A stretch of DNA of 48,952 nucleotides from an uncultured Clostridia bacterium (GCA_904501865.1 CAJGCF010000002.1:1-48952), one strand, 5' to 3'; shown: positions 1-8,646, numbered from the stretch's first letter. The notes: generated by a model from the sequence alone, not told the origin. Made by a program: numbers and translations.

Positions 1-327
1 AATGCCTCCGAAATATCTCGTGACCACAACAACAGCATCACAGACACCGCTTTTACGTATGGTATCCAGCATAGGAACACCCGCGGTGCCCTGCGGCTCT
101 CCGTCGTCGGAATATCTTGCGACTATACCGCCTTTGAGGAGATAAGCCCAGCAGTTATGCGTGGCATCGGAATATTCTTTTTTCTTGGCTTTTACGAACT
201 CCATAGCCTCGTCCTCTGTTGTAATATGCTTTGCGTGGCATATAAAGAGCGACCTTTTTTCCTCAAATTCATCTGTTCCCTCGCCGTACAGCGTAGTATA
301 CAGCTCGGATTTCGTTTCTTCACTCAT
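1..327 (-). CDS. yigZ: YigZ/IMPACT family protein (3' end outside window)
   Basis: The first 109 residues of an IMPACT/YigZ (UPF0029) protein, read from an ATG at 327; the rest lies beyond the window edge. Family hallmarks are visible: a THNCWAY segment followed by RYSDDGEPQGTAGVPML and VVVVTRYFGG, the conserved core of the IMPACT N-terminal domain. Full-length members are about 200-215 residues, so roughly half is missing. The biochemical role of bacterial YigZ is not well settled; eukaryotic IMPACT regulates the Gcn1/Gcn2 response. It starts 16 bases after the hflX stop on the same strand, so the two are probably co-transcribed. The family call is secure, the function is not. Confidence 0.9.
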   Translation of the reverse strand, partial: MSEETKSELYTTLYGEGTDEFEEKRSLFICHAKHITTEDEAMEFVKAKKKEYSDATHNCWAYLLKGGIVARYSDDGEPQGTAGVPMLDTIRKSGVCDAVVVVTRYFGGI

Positions 328-343
328 CTGAAAGTCTCTTTTC

Positions 344-1636
344 TTAATATTCCTCTTTTTTAGGCGGATCAATATCGTATTTACGGAGCATGCCGCGCAC
401 CTTGGAGTCTACGACCGCGGTTACGGTCACAAATTCCGCGCCGTATTCTACGTCCTCGACCGTAGCATCCTTATAAAGACGATTGAGCTCGCCCTGTTCG
501 GCGTTGGGTATCTTAAATGTGACTCTGCTCTTGCCCTCGTGCACAAGCTCCTCAAGCTTTTCTGCAAGTCTCTGGCACCCCTGACCTGTTTTCGCAGAAA
601 TGCAAACCACGTTTTGTCTGTGTCTGCTTCTGTCTATTATGGGATCGTCATACGTGCCCTTGTCGCACTTGTTAAATACGTAGAGCGTGGGCTTTTCTCC
701 CGCGCCGAGATCTTCAAGTGTCTGCTCGGTACACTCAAGCTGTGAGAGATACTCTGGGTCGCTCGCGTCTGAAAGTATCATAATTATATCCGCGCAGACC
801 GCTTCGTCAAGAGTTGAGCGGAATGCGTTTATAAGGTGGTGAGGGAGCTTTCTGATAAATCCGACTGTGTCGGTCAGAAGCACGGTCTCGCCGCCGGGCA
901 AGGTGAACTTTCGCGTTGTTGGATCGAGGGTTGCAAAAAGCTTGTCCTCTGCCAGAATTCCCGCCTGGGTCAAGCGGTTGAGCAGGGTGGATTTGCCTGC
1001 GTTCGTATATCCGACTATGGCTATTTTTTTAAGACCGCTTCTGTCCCTCGCCGCCCTCATCGTGCGTCGGGTTGCCGAGAGCTTGTCTATCTCGTCCTCA
1101 AGCGCGTCTATTCTTCTTTTTATGTGTCTGCGGTCGCTCTCAAGCTTGGACTCTCCGGGACCCCTCGTTCCTATTCCTCCTCCGAGACGAGACAGCTCTG
1201 TTCCTCTACCCATAAGTCTCGGTGCGGTATATTTGAGTTGCGCAAGCTCAACTTGAAGCTTACCCTCACCGCTTACCGCATGAAGCGCAAAAATGTCAAG
1301 AATAAGCATTGATCGGTCAATGACGTTGACGTCATTTCCTATATCCTCCTCGAGATTTCTTATCTGCGCGGGAGAAAGCTCCTCGTCAAATATAACCAGC
1401 TTTACTCCGTTATCTGAACAAAGCGCGGCTATCTCGGCGACCTTTCCTTTGCCTATTAGAGTTCTTGGGTCAGGGGTGCTCTTGTTCTGTATCACAGTGG
1501 CGAACGTCTCTCCCCCCGCAGTGTCAAGAAGCCTCTCGAGCTCCTTTATGGATATCTCTGCCTCCTCGCTCGCTCCGTCTGTTACGATGCCAACGAGAAT
1601 GGCTTTGGTTATTATTTTTTCTTCCTTGAAATTCAT
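344..1636 (-). CDS. hflX: GTPase HflX
   Basis: HflX, a ribosome-associated GTPase that splits or rescues stalled ribosomes. The 430-residue length is normal. The N-terminal HflX domain (about 10-200) contains DPRTLIGKGKVAEI and the glycine-rich linker near residues 143-163 (GRGTELSRLGGGIGTRGPGE), followed by a coiled coil. The G domain shows G1 GYTNAGKS (209-216), G3 DTVGF (256-260) and G4 NKCD. The start has GGAG five bases upstream of the ATG. It leads the hflX-yigZ pair and lies downstream of rpmE, from which it is separated by a strong hairpin terminator. Confidence 0.97.
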   Translation of the reverse strand: MNFKEEKIITKAILVGIVTDGASEEAEISIKELERLLDTAGGETFATVIQNKSTPDPRTLIGKGKVAEIAALCSDNGVKLVIFDEELSPAQIRNLEEDIGNDVNVIDRSMLILDIFALHAVSGEGKLQVELAQLKYTAPRLMGRGTELSRLGGGIGTRGPGESKLESDRRHIKRRIDALEDEIDKLSATRRTMRAARDRSGLKKIAIVGYTNAGKSTLLNRLTQAGILAEDKLFATLDPTTRKFTLPGGETVLLTDTVGFIRKLPHHLINAFRSTLDEAVCADIIMILSDASDPEYLSQLECTEQTLEDLGAGEKPTLYVFNKCDKGTYDDPIIDRSRHRQNVVCISAKTGQGCQRLAEKLEELVHEGKSRVTFKIPNAEQGELNRLYKDATVEDVEYGAEFVTVTAVVDSKVRGMLRKYDIDPPKKEEY

Positions 1637-1702
1637 ATATCTCCGTTCTGTGTGTACGTGCTACACTAAACTCAAATTTATATCTATTGTTTGCCGAAAA
1701 CT

Positions 1703-1743
1703 AAAAAGATTGCGCAGTACGGCAGTACTCGCGCAATCTTTTT
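1703..1743 (-). terminator. Terminator after rpmE
   Basis: Long hairpin: 1703-1720 pairs with 1725-1743 around a GGCA loop, with one unpaired C. Minus-strand transcripts end in a T-run formed by the A-run at 1703-1707. It separates rpmE from hflX. The symmetric A/T flanks would also let it act on plus-strand transcripts. Confidence 0.85.
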
Positions 1744-1784
1744 ATGTGCATATAATATGCGGCAATATCGCCAAACGTACGATA

Positions 1785-1994
1785 TTACTTGTTGAAACCC
1801 TCAAGTCTCTTCTTGAACTTGTCAACACGTCCGCCTGCATCAACAAACTTCTGCTTGCCGGTGAAGAAGGGGTGGCACTTGGAGCAAACTTCGACTCTCA
1901 TCTCGCCGCCCTTTGTGGACTTGGTTACAACGGTCTCGCCGCATGCGCATTTGATCACGCACTCTTCGTACTTAGGCTGAATAGCTTCCTTCAT
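1785..1994 (-). CDS. rpmE: 50S ribosomal protein L31 (zinc-binding type)
   Basis: Ribosomal protein L31 of the large subunit, 69 residues. The four zinc ligands of the C+ form are present: C16 and C18 (CAC) and C37 and C40 (CSKC), followed by HPFFTGKQKFVDAGGRVDKF, the L31 signature. A GAGG site lies nine bases before the ATG. It is monocistronic between its own promoter (2055-2083) and the hairpin at 1703-1743. Zinc-ribbon L31 paralogues are often exchanged for zinc-free ones under zinc starvation; no Zur-like site was recognised here. Confidence 0.97.
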   Translation of the reverse strand: MKEAIQPKYEECVIKCACGETVVTKSTKGGEMRVEVCSKCHPFFTGKQKFVDAGGRVDKFKKRLEGFNK

Positions 1995-2054
1995 TTCTTT
2001 TTACCTCACAAAATTATTTCGCTGTTAGTTGGCAGCGATTTCACAAGTAGAGTC

Positions 2055-2083
2055 ATTATATCACTATTCTCTCCGTTTGTCAA
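2055..2083 (-). promoter_or_regulatory. Sigma-A promoter of rpmE
   Basis: On the minus strand a perfect TTGACA (2078-2083) and a perfect TATAAT (2055-2060) are separated by 17 bases, 61 bases upstream of the rpmE start. Confidence 0.9.
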
Positions 2084-2208
2084 GGGCTTTTTGAAATAAA
2101 TTTTTTACATTCCCTTTTTTATTGACAAGATTCACAAAAAAATCTCCACGTCATACCTTTATAACGAGGCAAACAACGCTATAAGACAGATTTGGAGGTT
2201 CTTTTAAG

Positions 2209-2676
2209 ATGGATCAGGCTCAAAACACCCAAGGCTACGGATATATGATAGTCCGTGTGACTACAGCGAGAGGGGCGATACCGCTCGAGGACGCCGTGGT
2301 GACAATTCACAACTATGCTCCCGAGTTTGAAAACGGCAGAGGTGATATAATTGGGGTATACAGTACAGACGCCTCCGGGTTAACGGGGCGCTTTGCGCTT
2401 CCCGCTCCACCCAAAGCGCTGTCTATGTCACCGGGAAACGGGAAATCTTACCAAACCTACAACGTAAGTGTTTTCAAAGACGGATATTATCAACAGCAGT
2501 ATATCAACGCGCCCGTGTTTGAGGGGATAACCTCAATACAGAACGCGGATATGATACCCCTTTCGGATAACGGTCAGACCGACAATCAGACCACCGAAAA
2601 CAACATATTCTTTGAGACGGAAAACTCTGCGCTCGAATCAACAAACGGACAAAGAGAAAGGAGGACTGAGGAATAA
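2209..2676 (+). CDS. Unknown protein with carboxypeptidase-regulatory-like beta domain
   Basis: A 155-residue protein with no signal peptide. Residues about 12-115 read like a carboxypeptidase-regulatory (transthyretin-like) beta sandwich: MIVRVTTARGAIPLEDAVVTI, then STDASGLTGRFALP, then YNVSVFKDGYYQQQYINAPVF. The last 40 residues are polar and probably disordered (NGQTDNQTTENN). The start has GGAGG ten bases upstream. Its stop overlaps the ATG of the next gene (TAATG), which implies translational coupling with the peptidoglycan-binding protein. I infer a structural or adaptor role at the cell or spore envelope from this context only; the exact function is unknown. Confidence 0.8.
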   Translation: MDQAQNTQGYGYMIVRVTTARGAIPLEDAVVTIHNYAPEFENGRGDIIGVYSTDASGLTGRFALPAPPKALSMSPGNGKSYQTYNVSVFKDGYYQQQYINAPVFEGITSIQNADMIPLSDNGQTDNQTTENNIFFETENSALESTNGQRERRTEE

Positions 2677-4073
2677 TGCCCGAAACCCCTTATATTCCCG
2701 AATTTATAACTGTGCATCTGGGTTCTCCCGATTCAGATGCGCCAAACGTGACGGTTCCGTTTGTAGACTACGTTGCAAACGTAGCCTCAAGCGAGATATA
2801 TCCCACGTGGCCCGAAAGCGCCATACGCGCCAATATGTATGCGCAGATATCTTTTGCACTTAATCGCATATACACTGAATATTATCGCACACGGGGATAT
2901 GACTTTGACATAACCAATTCTATTGCTATCGATCAGTCGTTTGTCAACGGTAGAGACCTTTTTGACAACGTTTACGAGATAGCGCGCGAGCTTTTTACGA
3001 ATTACATAAGCCGCCAGGGTTTCGTCGAGCCTCTTTACGCGCAATATTGCGACGGCATTGAGATACAGTGCAACGGACTGTCGCAGTGGGGCAGCGTTAC
3101 CCTTGCCGAGCAAGGCTATTCTCCGTACGAGATACTTACCTATTATTACGGAGACAACATAGACATAATCACTGACGCCCCGGTTAGAGGGCAGACTGCA
3201 AGTCTTCCTTCATATCCCCTGCAGCTCGGCAGCACGGGAGACGACGTCCGCACCGTGCAAATACGCCTCAACCGCATATCCGACAACTTTTCGGCTATTC
3301 CTAAAATCAATCAGCCATTCGGTGTATTCTCATACGATACCGAGGAGGCGGTGAAAGCCTTTCAGTCTGCTTTTGGTCTGACTCCCGACGGTGTTGTAGG
3401 AAGGAGCACTTGGTATAGCATACAGCAAATATACAATAGTGTAAAGAGGCTGAACGACCTGAACTCCGAGGGCTTGAGCCTTGCCGACGTTACAAAGCAA
3501 TTTCCCGGTGTTTTACAGCAGGGAGACAACAATTTGGGCGTTAGCGCTCTGCAATATTATTTGAGCTACTTGTCCGAATTTTACAATTCTATTCCCCGAG
3601 TGTCTGTAGACGGAATATTCGGCCCCACCACAACGTCCGCGGTTATAGCCGCGCAGAACACGTTTGGATTGACTCCCGATGGGGTGGTAGGAGAGGACAC
3701 ATGGCGCGCCATATACAATGCATATATCGGAATAGTTTCCACTATACCTCTGGAATACGTTGAGGGCAACACAATACCATTCCCGGGAGTTTTTCTGCGC
3801 GCGGGAGTGGAGTCCGACGACGTAAGAGTCCTGCAGGAGTACCTTGATTTTATTTCAAGATATATTCCTGAGATACCCTCTGTCAACCCGACGGGATATT
3901 TCGGAACTCGCACGCAGGACTCTGTGATAGCTTTTCAGAATTATTACGGTATTCCCGCCACGGGAGTTGTAGGCCCTGTAGCGTGGGGCGGGATAACCAG
4001 TTTGTATAGTGACCTTTACAACGGCTCGCGGCTTGGTGAGGGACAGTTCCCGGGATTTACCGTCGGAGAATAG
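2676..4073 (+). CDS. SpoIID-like and triple peptidoglycan-binding-domain protein
   Basis: A 465-residue protein. Residues about 28-165 resemble a compact SpoIID/LytB domain: VDYVANVASSEIYPTWPESA (29-48), with the Glu where SpoIID has its catalytic acid, and GLSQWGSVTLAEQGYSPYEI (134-153) followed by LTYYYGD. SpoIID is a lytic transglycosylase of engulfment. Three PG_binding_1 repeats follow at about 183-255, 283-355 and 378-455, each with the FGVFSYDTEEAVKAFQ...GLTPDGVVGRSTW type pattern. No signal peptide or membrane segment is visible, which is odd for a wall protein. Translation is coupled to the upstream gene by TAATG. It probably binds or remodels peptidoglycan; activity is inferred. Confidence 0.85.
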   Translation: MPETPYIPEFITVHLGSPDSDAPNVTVPFVDYVANVASSEIYPTWPESAIRANMYAQISFALNRIYTEYYRTRGYDFDITNSIAIDQSFVNGRDLFDNVYEIARELFTNYISRQGFVEPLYAQYCDGIEIQCNGLSQWGSVTLAEQGYSPYEILTYYYGDNIDIITDAPVRGQTASLPSYPLQLGSTGDDVRTVQIRLNRISDNFSAIPKINQPFGVFSYDTEEAVKAFQSAFGLTPDGVVGRSTWYSIQQIYNSVKRLNDLNSEGLSLADVTKQFPGVLQQGDNNLGVSALQYYLSYLSEFYNSIPRVSVDGIFGPTTTSAVIAAQNTFGLTPDGVVGEDTWRAIYNAYIGIVSTIPLEYVEGNTIPFPGVFLRAGVESDDVRVLQEYLDFISRYIPEIPSVNPTGYFGTRTQDSVIAFQNYYGIPATGVVGPVAWGGITSLYSDLYNGSRLGEGQFPGFTVGE

Positions 4074-4105
4074 TAGTCACATAAACTTATAGAGAAGGTG
4101 TACTT

Positions 4106-4630
4106 ATGACTAATAATGATTTTGAAAGGGACGCAATAGAAAACATACAGAGATATTTAAGACAGCTCTCCTTTCACGAGGATAATATAAGTGCCGTTCC
4201 GATAGACGGTATATGGGACAGCGAAACCGTAGAATCGCTCAAAGCGTTTCAGCAAAGCCGTTCATTACCCGTGACGGGGACGGTTGACCGCGCCACGTGG
4301 GATATACTGAAGGCAGAGTACGACAAGTCCGTAGCGCTGAATTCTCCGCCCGCTATGATAGCCCTTTTTCCAAGAGAGCCCGACGGATACGAGGTCTCTC
4401 CCGGAGACGAAGGTGTGCTCGTAGATGTTATTCAATATATACTTTCAGAGCTTGAGCGCCTGTATTCCTTTGGAAACGTTGAGAGAAGCGGTGTATATGA
4501 CGAGGATACCGCCAACACCGTAAAATATTTTCAACACAGAAACAATATAGAAGCCACGGGACGTGTCGGGCGCGAGACTTGGGACGCGCTTGCCGTACAG
4601 CACAATCTGCTTGACAGATACAACGAATAA
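4106..4630 (+). CDS. Protein with two peptidoglycan-binding domains
   Basis: A 174-residue protein composed almost entirely of two PG_binding_1 repeats: about 8-72 (IDGIWDSETVESLKAFQQSRSLPVTGTVDRATWD) and about 103-168 (SGVYDEDTANTVKYFQHRNNIEATGRVGRETWD). There is no catalytic module and no signal peptide. It lies 32 bases after the preceding gene of the same kind and has GAAGGTG upstream of the ATG. It probably arose by duplication from the repeats of its neighbour and serves as a binding accessory. No clear terminator lies between it and the convergent DegV gene. Confidence 0.88.
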   Translation: MTNNDFERDAIENIQRYLRQLSFHEDNISAVPIDGIWDSETVESLKAFQQSRSLPVTGTVDRATWDILKAEYDKSVALNSPPAMIALFPREPDGYEVSPGDEGVLVDVIQYILSELERLYSFGNVERSGVYDEDTANTVKYFQHRNNIEATGRVGRETWDALAVQHNLLDRYNE

Positions 4631-4663
4631 ACTCAAATCTCCCTGTACGATAATGAGATAAAT

Positions 4664-5509
4664 TCAATCCTTTACATAAAACGCTATGGCTATCGCCCCG
4701 GGTCCTGCGTGAGTGCCTACAACGCTTCCGATAGAGGTGATGTCCAGGGAATCGGTTTGCCCTTCCCATAAAGCACGGCTATCCTCTATATATTTTTGCA
4801 GCACGGCATCATCAAAGCCTGTGTATCCGAGCAACAACGGTTTGGAAAAGTTTATGCCTCCGCAGTTTTCTATCTCTTTTATAAGAAAATTGTTGGATTG
4901 ACGTGAGCCGCGAGCTTTTCCTAACACCACTATCTCACCGTCACGCAGAGTTATTACAGGCTTGAGTGCCAACACACCGCCCGCAAACGCTGCGGTAGCT
5001 GATATTCTTCCGCCACGTTTGAGAAATTCAAGCGTGTCAAACATTGCCAGCAGTCTGACGTTGTCTCTTTCGGCTGATATTCTTTCCGCGATACTTGCCG
5101 CATCAAGCCCGTCTCGCACCATATTCTGCGCAAGCTCTGCAAGGACTCCGAGGCCTATGGATACCGAATTGCTATCTATTACGAATATTCTGTCGGGTGC
5201 CATTTCTGAAGCCACGCACGCACTATGATATGTTCCGGATAATTTCGAAGATATAGTTAATACCACAAGATCGTGTCCTTCTTCAAACTCTCGACTGAAT
5301 ACCTTTTCGAAATCCGATATGCTTGCCTGACTGGTGGAGGGCATAACGTCGCTTTCGACGAGCTTTTCATAAAATGTTTTTGTGTCTATCTCAATGCGAT
5401 CTACGTACTCCTTATCTCCAAAACGTACTGTGAGCGGCACCATTCCCATTTTTGAGGAATATTCGTGAGTCAGATCGGCAGTGGAATCAATGATTATTTT
5501 TACACTCAT
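4664..5509 (-). CDS. DegV family fatty-acid-binding protein (FakB-like)
   Basis: A 281-residue DegV protein. Members bind a fatty acid in a deep pocket, and FakB members present it to the FakA kinase for phosphorylation before phospholipid synthesis. Visible hallmarks are IIIDSTADL at the start, PSTSQAS (57-63), TISSKLSGTYHSA (85-97), VIDSNSVSIGLG and the C-terminal HAGPGAIAIAFY. An ideal GGAGGAG site precedes the ATG. It follows the MarR gene by 18 bases, so regulator and lipid-binding protein share one operon. FakA is not in the window. The family call is secure; which fatty acid it binds cannot be read from the sequence. Confidence 0.95.
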   Translation of the reverse strand: MSVKIIIDSTADLTHEYSSKMGMVPLTVRFGDKEYVDRIEIDTKTFYEKLVESDVMPSTSQASISDFEKVFSREFEEGHDLVVLTISSKLSGTYHSACVASEMAPDRIFVIDSNSVSIGLGVLAELAQNMVRDGLDAASIAERISAERDNVRLLAMFDTLEFLKRGGRISATAAFAGGVLALKPVITLRDGEIVVLGKARGSRQSNNFLIKEIENCGGINFSKPLLLGYTGFDDAVLQKYIEDSRALWEGQTDSLDITSIGSVVGTHAGPGAIAIAFYVKD

Positions 5510-5527
5510 AGTTTTATCTCCTCCGCC

Positions 5528-6007
5528 CTATTCGTTCGTTTCGGAAATGCCCATGCGACAAATGTCTCGAAGATTTGAATCTATCAGATCAAGACATGAA
5601 TAAAAAGTTTTTCTGTCTTCATCTGACAAGCCGTGTCCGGCCTGAGATACGGCTGCGGCAGCCTTGCTTTGAACGAAGTCGGCAAGCTCTCTGCCCTTTT
5701 CGGTCAAAGTGAGCTTTGCTCGGTAGGCGTTATCCTTATTGCTGTTTCTGATTATGAGACCGTGACTCTCCATTTCGGAAACTACTCTTGAGATTCCCGC
5801 CTTGTCTCTCTCACAGATTTCACATAAGAGCGCGGAGGTTATTCCGTCCGGAAATCTAGCCATTGCCGCAAGGTAAAGCGCATAGGAACCGCGAAACCCG
5901 TATTTTTCCATCTCATCACGCTCTATCTTCAAGATGCTTCTATAAATACTGTTGATAGAATAAGTGAACTGTTCAAATCTTTGTATTAACCGATTTTCCG
6001 TTTCCAT
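5528..6007 (-). CDS. MarR family transcriptional regulator
   Basis: A 159-residue MarR-type winged-helix repressor. The wHTH covers about 40-110 (FPDGITSALLCEICERDKAG, ISRVVSEMESHGLI, then the wing NSNKDNAYRAKLTLTEKG), flanked by dimerisation helices. I place the start at the ATG at 6007 because AGGAG lies eight bases upstream; an in-frame TTG at 6028 lacks such a site. Its promoter carries two copies of a GTTGA-N4-TCAAC palindrome, suggesting autoregulation. The pairing with a DegV gene and the TTGA-N4-TCAA core resemble FabT, the MarR repressor of fatty acid synthesis in lactic acid bacteria. That functional link is inference. Confidence 0.93.
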   Translation of the reverse strand: METENRLIQRFEQFTYSINSIYRSILKIERDEMEKYGFRGSYALYLAAMARFPDGITSALLCEICERDKAGISRVVSEMESHGLIIRNSNKDNAYRAKLTLTEKGRELADFVQSKAAAAVSQAGHGLSDEDRKTFYSCLDLIDSNLRDICRMGISETNE

Positions 6008-6035
6008 AATATTTCTCCTATTACTCAAAAAACTT

Positions 6036-6049
6036 GTTGACTTATCAAC
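6036..6049. promoter_or_regulatory. Operator palindrome 1 (MarR/FabT-like box)
   Basis: GTTGACTTATCAAC, a perfect 5+5 inverted repeat with four central bases, just downstream of the -10 element of the MarR promoter and upstream of the ribosome site. Bound repressor would cover the transcription start. Confidence 0.7.
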
Positions 6050-6058
6050 GATATTGGT

Positions 6059-6087
6059 ATTGTATCATATAAAAGTTGATTTGTCAA
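6059..6087 (-). promoter_or_regulatory. Promoter of the MarR-DegV operon
   Basis: Minus strand TTGACA (6082-6087), 17 bases, TACAAT (6059-6064). The -35 hexamer lies inside the second palindrome. Confidence 0.8.
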
Positions 6088-6088
6088 C
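6075..6088. promoter_or_regulatory. Operator palindrome 2 (MarR/FabT-like box)
   Basis: GTTGATTTGTCAAC, the same GTTGA-N4-TCAAC half-sites as the copy at 6036, centred 39 bases away (close to four helix turns) and overlapping the -35 hexamer. Confidence 0.7.
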
Positions 6089-6123
6089 AAATTTTAAATA
6101 ATTTTTTTGATAAAACATAATAG

Positions 6124-6156
6124 AAGCGTATATCTCGCTGGTGCGAATATACGCTT
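6124..6156. terminator. Hairpin downstream of the Sel1-repeat gene
   Basis: A ten-base stem (6124-6133 with 6147-6156) with a 13-base loop, 32 bases past the minus-strand stop at 6188. The following T-tract is interrupted, so it is a modest terminator. Confidence 0.5.
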
Positions 6157-6187
6157 TTATAGTTATTACATTAAATTCTCGGAAAGA

Positions 6188-8614
6188 TTAGGCTCTTTCG
6201 GATATGAGCATGTATCTCTCTGCTGCCTCGGAGTGTCCCGATGCCGCGGCGAGTCTGTAATAGTAGAGGGCTTCTCTCTTGTTGCGTACGCCCGTCCCTA
6301 CTCCTTCCTCACAGCAAAGGCCGTAGCTATATGCCGCGTTGATATTACCTCTGTCTGCCGATTTTTTGAGCCATTTTGCCGCTTCCACGTTATTTTCTTT
6401 TACGCCTACACCGTGTCTCAAGCACCAGCCGTAACTGTAACACGCGTCATTCTGATCAAGCTCTGCCGCTGTTTTATAACACTTTGCCGCCGCACTCTCG
6501 TTCTTTTTAACGAGTCCTTTGCCGTCGAAGAAGGCATCGCCGAGTTTGTTAAGGGAGTTGGCTAAATCTGTTTCGTCGGGAGAGTCTTGCGGTCCTCCAA
6601 AATTTGCTTTCTTGCGTGACGGGCGGTTCTCATAATAATTTTTGAGATCGCCACCGTATAAGTATATCCTTGCGACCTCATCTTGCGCGGCTCTGTGTCC
6701 CGCGGCAGCGGCGAGAGATATGTTTTCAAAGGCCTCGATATAGCTCTGAGTAGACTGATCACATTCAGGGATCAACATACCGAGTCTGTAACGAGCATCT
6801 ATTATTGATTTTGCAGACAGATCCTTGGTCTCCGCATATCTTTCTGGGAAATCAAAGGTTGATTGTTCTTGATCTATCGAGGCCGAGATAGCTTTCGCAT
6901 ACCAGCCTCTTGCATCGTTTTGGTTTTTACGCACACCCTTACCCTCGTCGGCAAACATACCCATATGTAGCATCGCCGGAGCAAAGCCTTTCCTTGCCGC
7001 CCGAAGCATATAAGGTCTTGCGGAGGAGTAATCTGGGCGTTCATTGGATATCATTACCCGTGCCGCGTGGAACATAGCCTCGACAAGCCCGAAGTCGGCG
7101 GCTCTTTTATAGAGCTCAAGCGCACAACTTGAGTCTTGAGTAACGCCGATCCCTCCTTCAAAACATTGTGCCAATGCCAATATTGCAAAAACGCAGGTAT
7201 TGTGCGAAGGTTGTTCATCTGTGAGTTTTACCGCGCAGACAAAGGCATTTGCGGCCGCATCGTTGTTGCGATCAGTTCCTATTCCGTAACGGTAGCATTC
7301 ACCCATCATATACGTTGCGTATACAGACTGCAATTCAGACCCCTTTGAAAACCATTCGAAAGCCTTGTGTTCATCCTTTTCGACACCAAGGCCCTTTAAG
7401 TGACAAAGTCCTATTCTAAATGCGGCGTCTGCTGCGTTATCTCCGTCACCCTCAAAGGTCTCGCAATAATGCAAATATGCGCCTTTCCTGTTACGAACGG
7501 TGCCTATGCCCTCAAACAAGCAGTTGGCTACCTCGTATTCAGCGGGCGCAAAGCCTTGCTCTGCCGCGCCCGAAAGCATCTTGTACGCGACAGAGGAGCT
7601 TTTTTTAGTTCCCCTACCGATCATACTCATCATTCCCGCTCTGTACATGGCGACGGCCGAATCGCCTTCTGCCGCCCGGGAGTAGTATTTAAAGGCTTTG
7701 GCAAAATTTTGGTCGGTTCCGATGCCGTTGTCATAACAATTAGCCAAACGAAACATAGCGTGTGGATTTTTAGCCTTAGCGGCAGCTTTATAGTGAAGAA
7801 ATGCTTCATCAAGATCTTGCTCACAACCGTCACCAAGCTCACAACATATGCCAAGTCTGCACTCTGCATTTGAGTTGCCGAGTTCTGCCGCCCTTCTATA
7901 AAGAGAAATGGCGCTTTGTTTGTCTTGAGACACTCCGTGACCATAAAAATAACATCCGCCCAGATTGTTTATAGCTACCGCATCGTCATTTTGCGCAGCT
8001 TTTTCATACATTATGACGGCTCTTTCATAATCCGTTTGGCAGCCAATGCCAAATTCATAGCATATACCCAACGCACAGATACATTTAGGGTCATATTGCT
8101 TTGCGCCTTGCGAAAAGCAATCAACAGCACTATCCGCATTCTTTTCGCAACCAAGACCGGTATTATAGCAAAGACCGAGATTATAATATCCTTCTGCGCA
8201 TTCCATTTCTGCGGCTCTTTTGTAGCAATCAAACGCAAGCGCAGGGTTGTATAGAGAGCTTTTTTTGTTTGAGTAAAGCTGACCAAGATACAGCCATGCC
8301 GCAGCATATCCGCTCTGTGCGCATCGCTTTAATAGCTTTATTCCGCTTTCGACGTCGATTTCCTTTGATTGCATAAGTAAGACCGTTTCCTGGTACAGAA
8401 CCTCATTTTCCGAACGGTTGTCTTTTACGCACGAGTCTTCCTTGTTTGCTATCTGGCATTCAAGATCATCGCTGTTGAGACTGCTCAAGTTAAGCTCCTC
8501 GGATGAGAGCTCAGCGTCTTTTGCGTTGTTGGTGAGTGTCAGCTCGTTGGTGTTGATGACAGGCTCCATGTCGTTATTGGATTTGTTTATGGTGCCATTT
8601 TCAATATGATCCAT
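6188..8614 (-). CDS. Large Sel1-like repeat protein
   Basis: An 808-residue protein built of about 17 Sel1-like repeats (SLR, 36-residue TPR-like helical hairpins), for example NLGLCYNTGLGCEKNADSAV and RLGICCELGDGCEQDLDEAF. The repeats span about residue 90 to the C terminus. A less regular stretch near 600-690 breaks the array. The first 75 residues are acidic, Ser/Asn-rich and probably disordered. There is no signal peptide or membrane segment, so it is probably a cytosolic scaffold. I chose the ATG at 8614, with GGAG eight bases upstream, over the in-frame GTG at 8623. It starts 32 bases after proB on the same strand and is probably co-transcribed. The partner is unknown. Confidence 0.9.
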   Translation of the reverse strand: MDHIENGTINKSNNDMEPVINTNELTLTNNAKDAELSSEELNLSSLNSDDLECQIANKEDSCVKDNRSENEVLYQETVLLMQSKEIDVESGIKLLKRCAQSGYAAAWLYLGQLYSNKKSSLYNPALAFDCYKRAAEMECAEGYYNLGLCYNTGLGCEKNADSAVDCFSQGAKQYDPKCICALGICYEFGIGCQTDYERAVIMYEKAAQNDDAVAINNLGGCYFYGHGVSQDKQSAISLYRRAAELGNSNAECRLGICCELGDGCEQDLDEAFLHYKAAAKAKNPHAMFRLANCYDNGIGTDQNFAKAFKYYSRAAEGDSAVAMYRAGMMSMIGRGTKKSSSVAYKMLSGAAEQGFAPAEYEVANCLFEGIGTVRNRKGAYLHYCETFEGDGDNAADAAFRIGLCHLKGLGVEKDEHKAFEWFSKGSELQSVYATYMMGECYRYGIGTDRNNDAAANAFVCAVKLTDEQPSHNTCVFAILALAQCFEGGIGVTQDSSCALELYKRAADFGLVEAMFHAARVMISNERPDYSSARPYMLRAARKGFAPAMLHMGMFADEGKGVRKNQNDARGWYAKAISASIDQEQSTFDFPERYAETKDLSAKSIIDARYRLGMLIPECDQSTQSYIEAFENISLAAAAGHRAAQDEVARIYLYGGDLKNYYENRPSRKKANFGGPQDSPDETDLANSLNKLGDAFFDGKGLVKKNESAAAKCYKTAAELDQNDACYSYGWCLRHGVGVKENNVEAAKWLKKSADRGNINAAYSYGLCCEEGVGTGVRNKREALYYYRLAAASGHSEAAERYMLISERA

Positions 8615-8646
8615 TTCCACCACTCCGTAAATTTGATTGATTTTAT

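Noticed and set aside
836..1312. 158-residue plus-strand open frame
   Set aside because: It is antisense to hflX, with no ribosome site and no family resemblance.
2122..2127. TTGACA upstream of the peptidoglycan-binding operon
   Set aside because: No -10 at a proper distance. A CATACCTT at 2152-2159 recalls a sigma-E type -10 but no matching -35 was seen, so no promoter is claimed.
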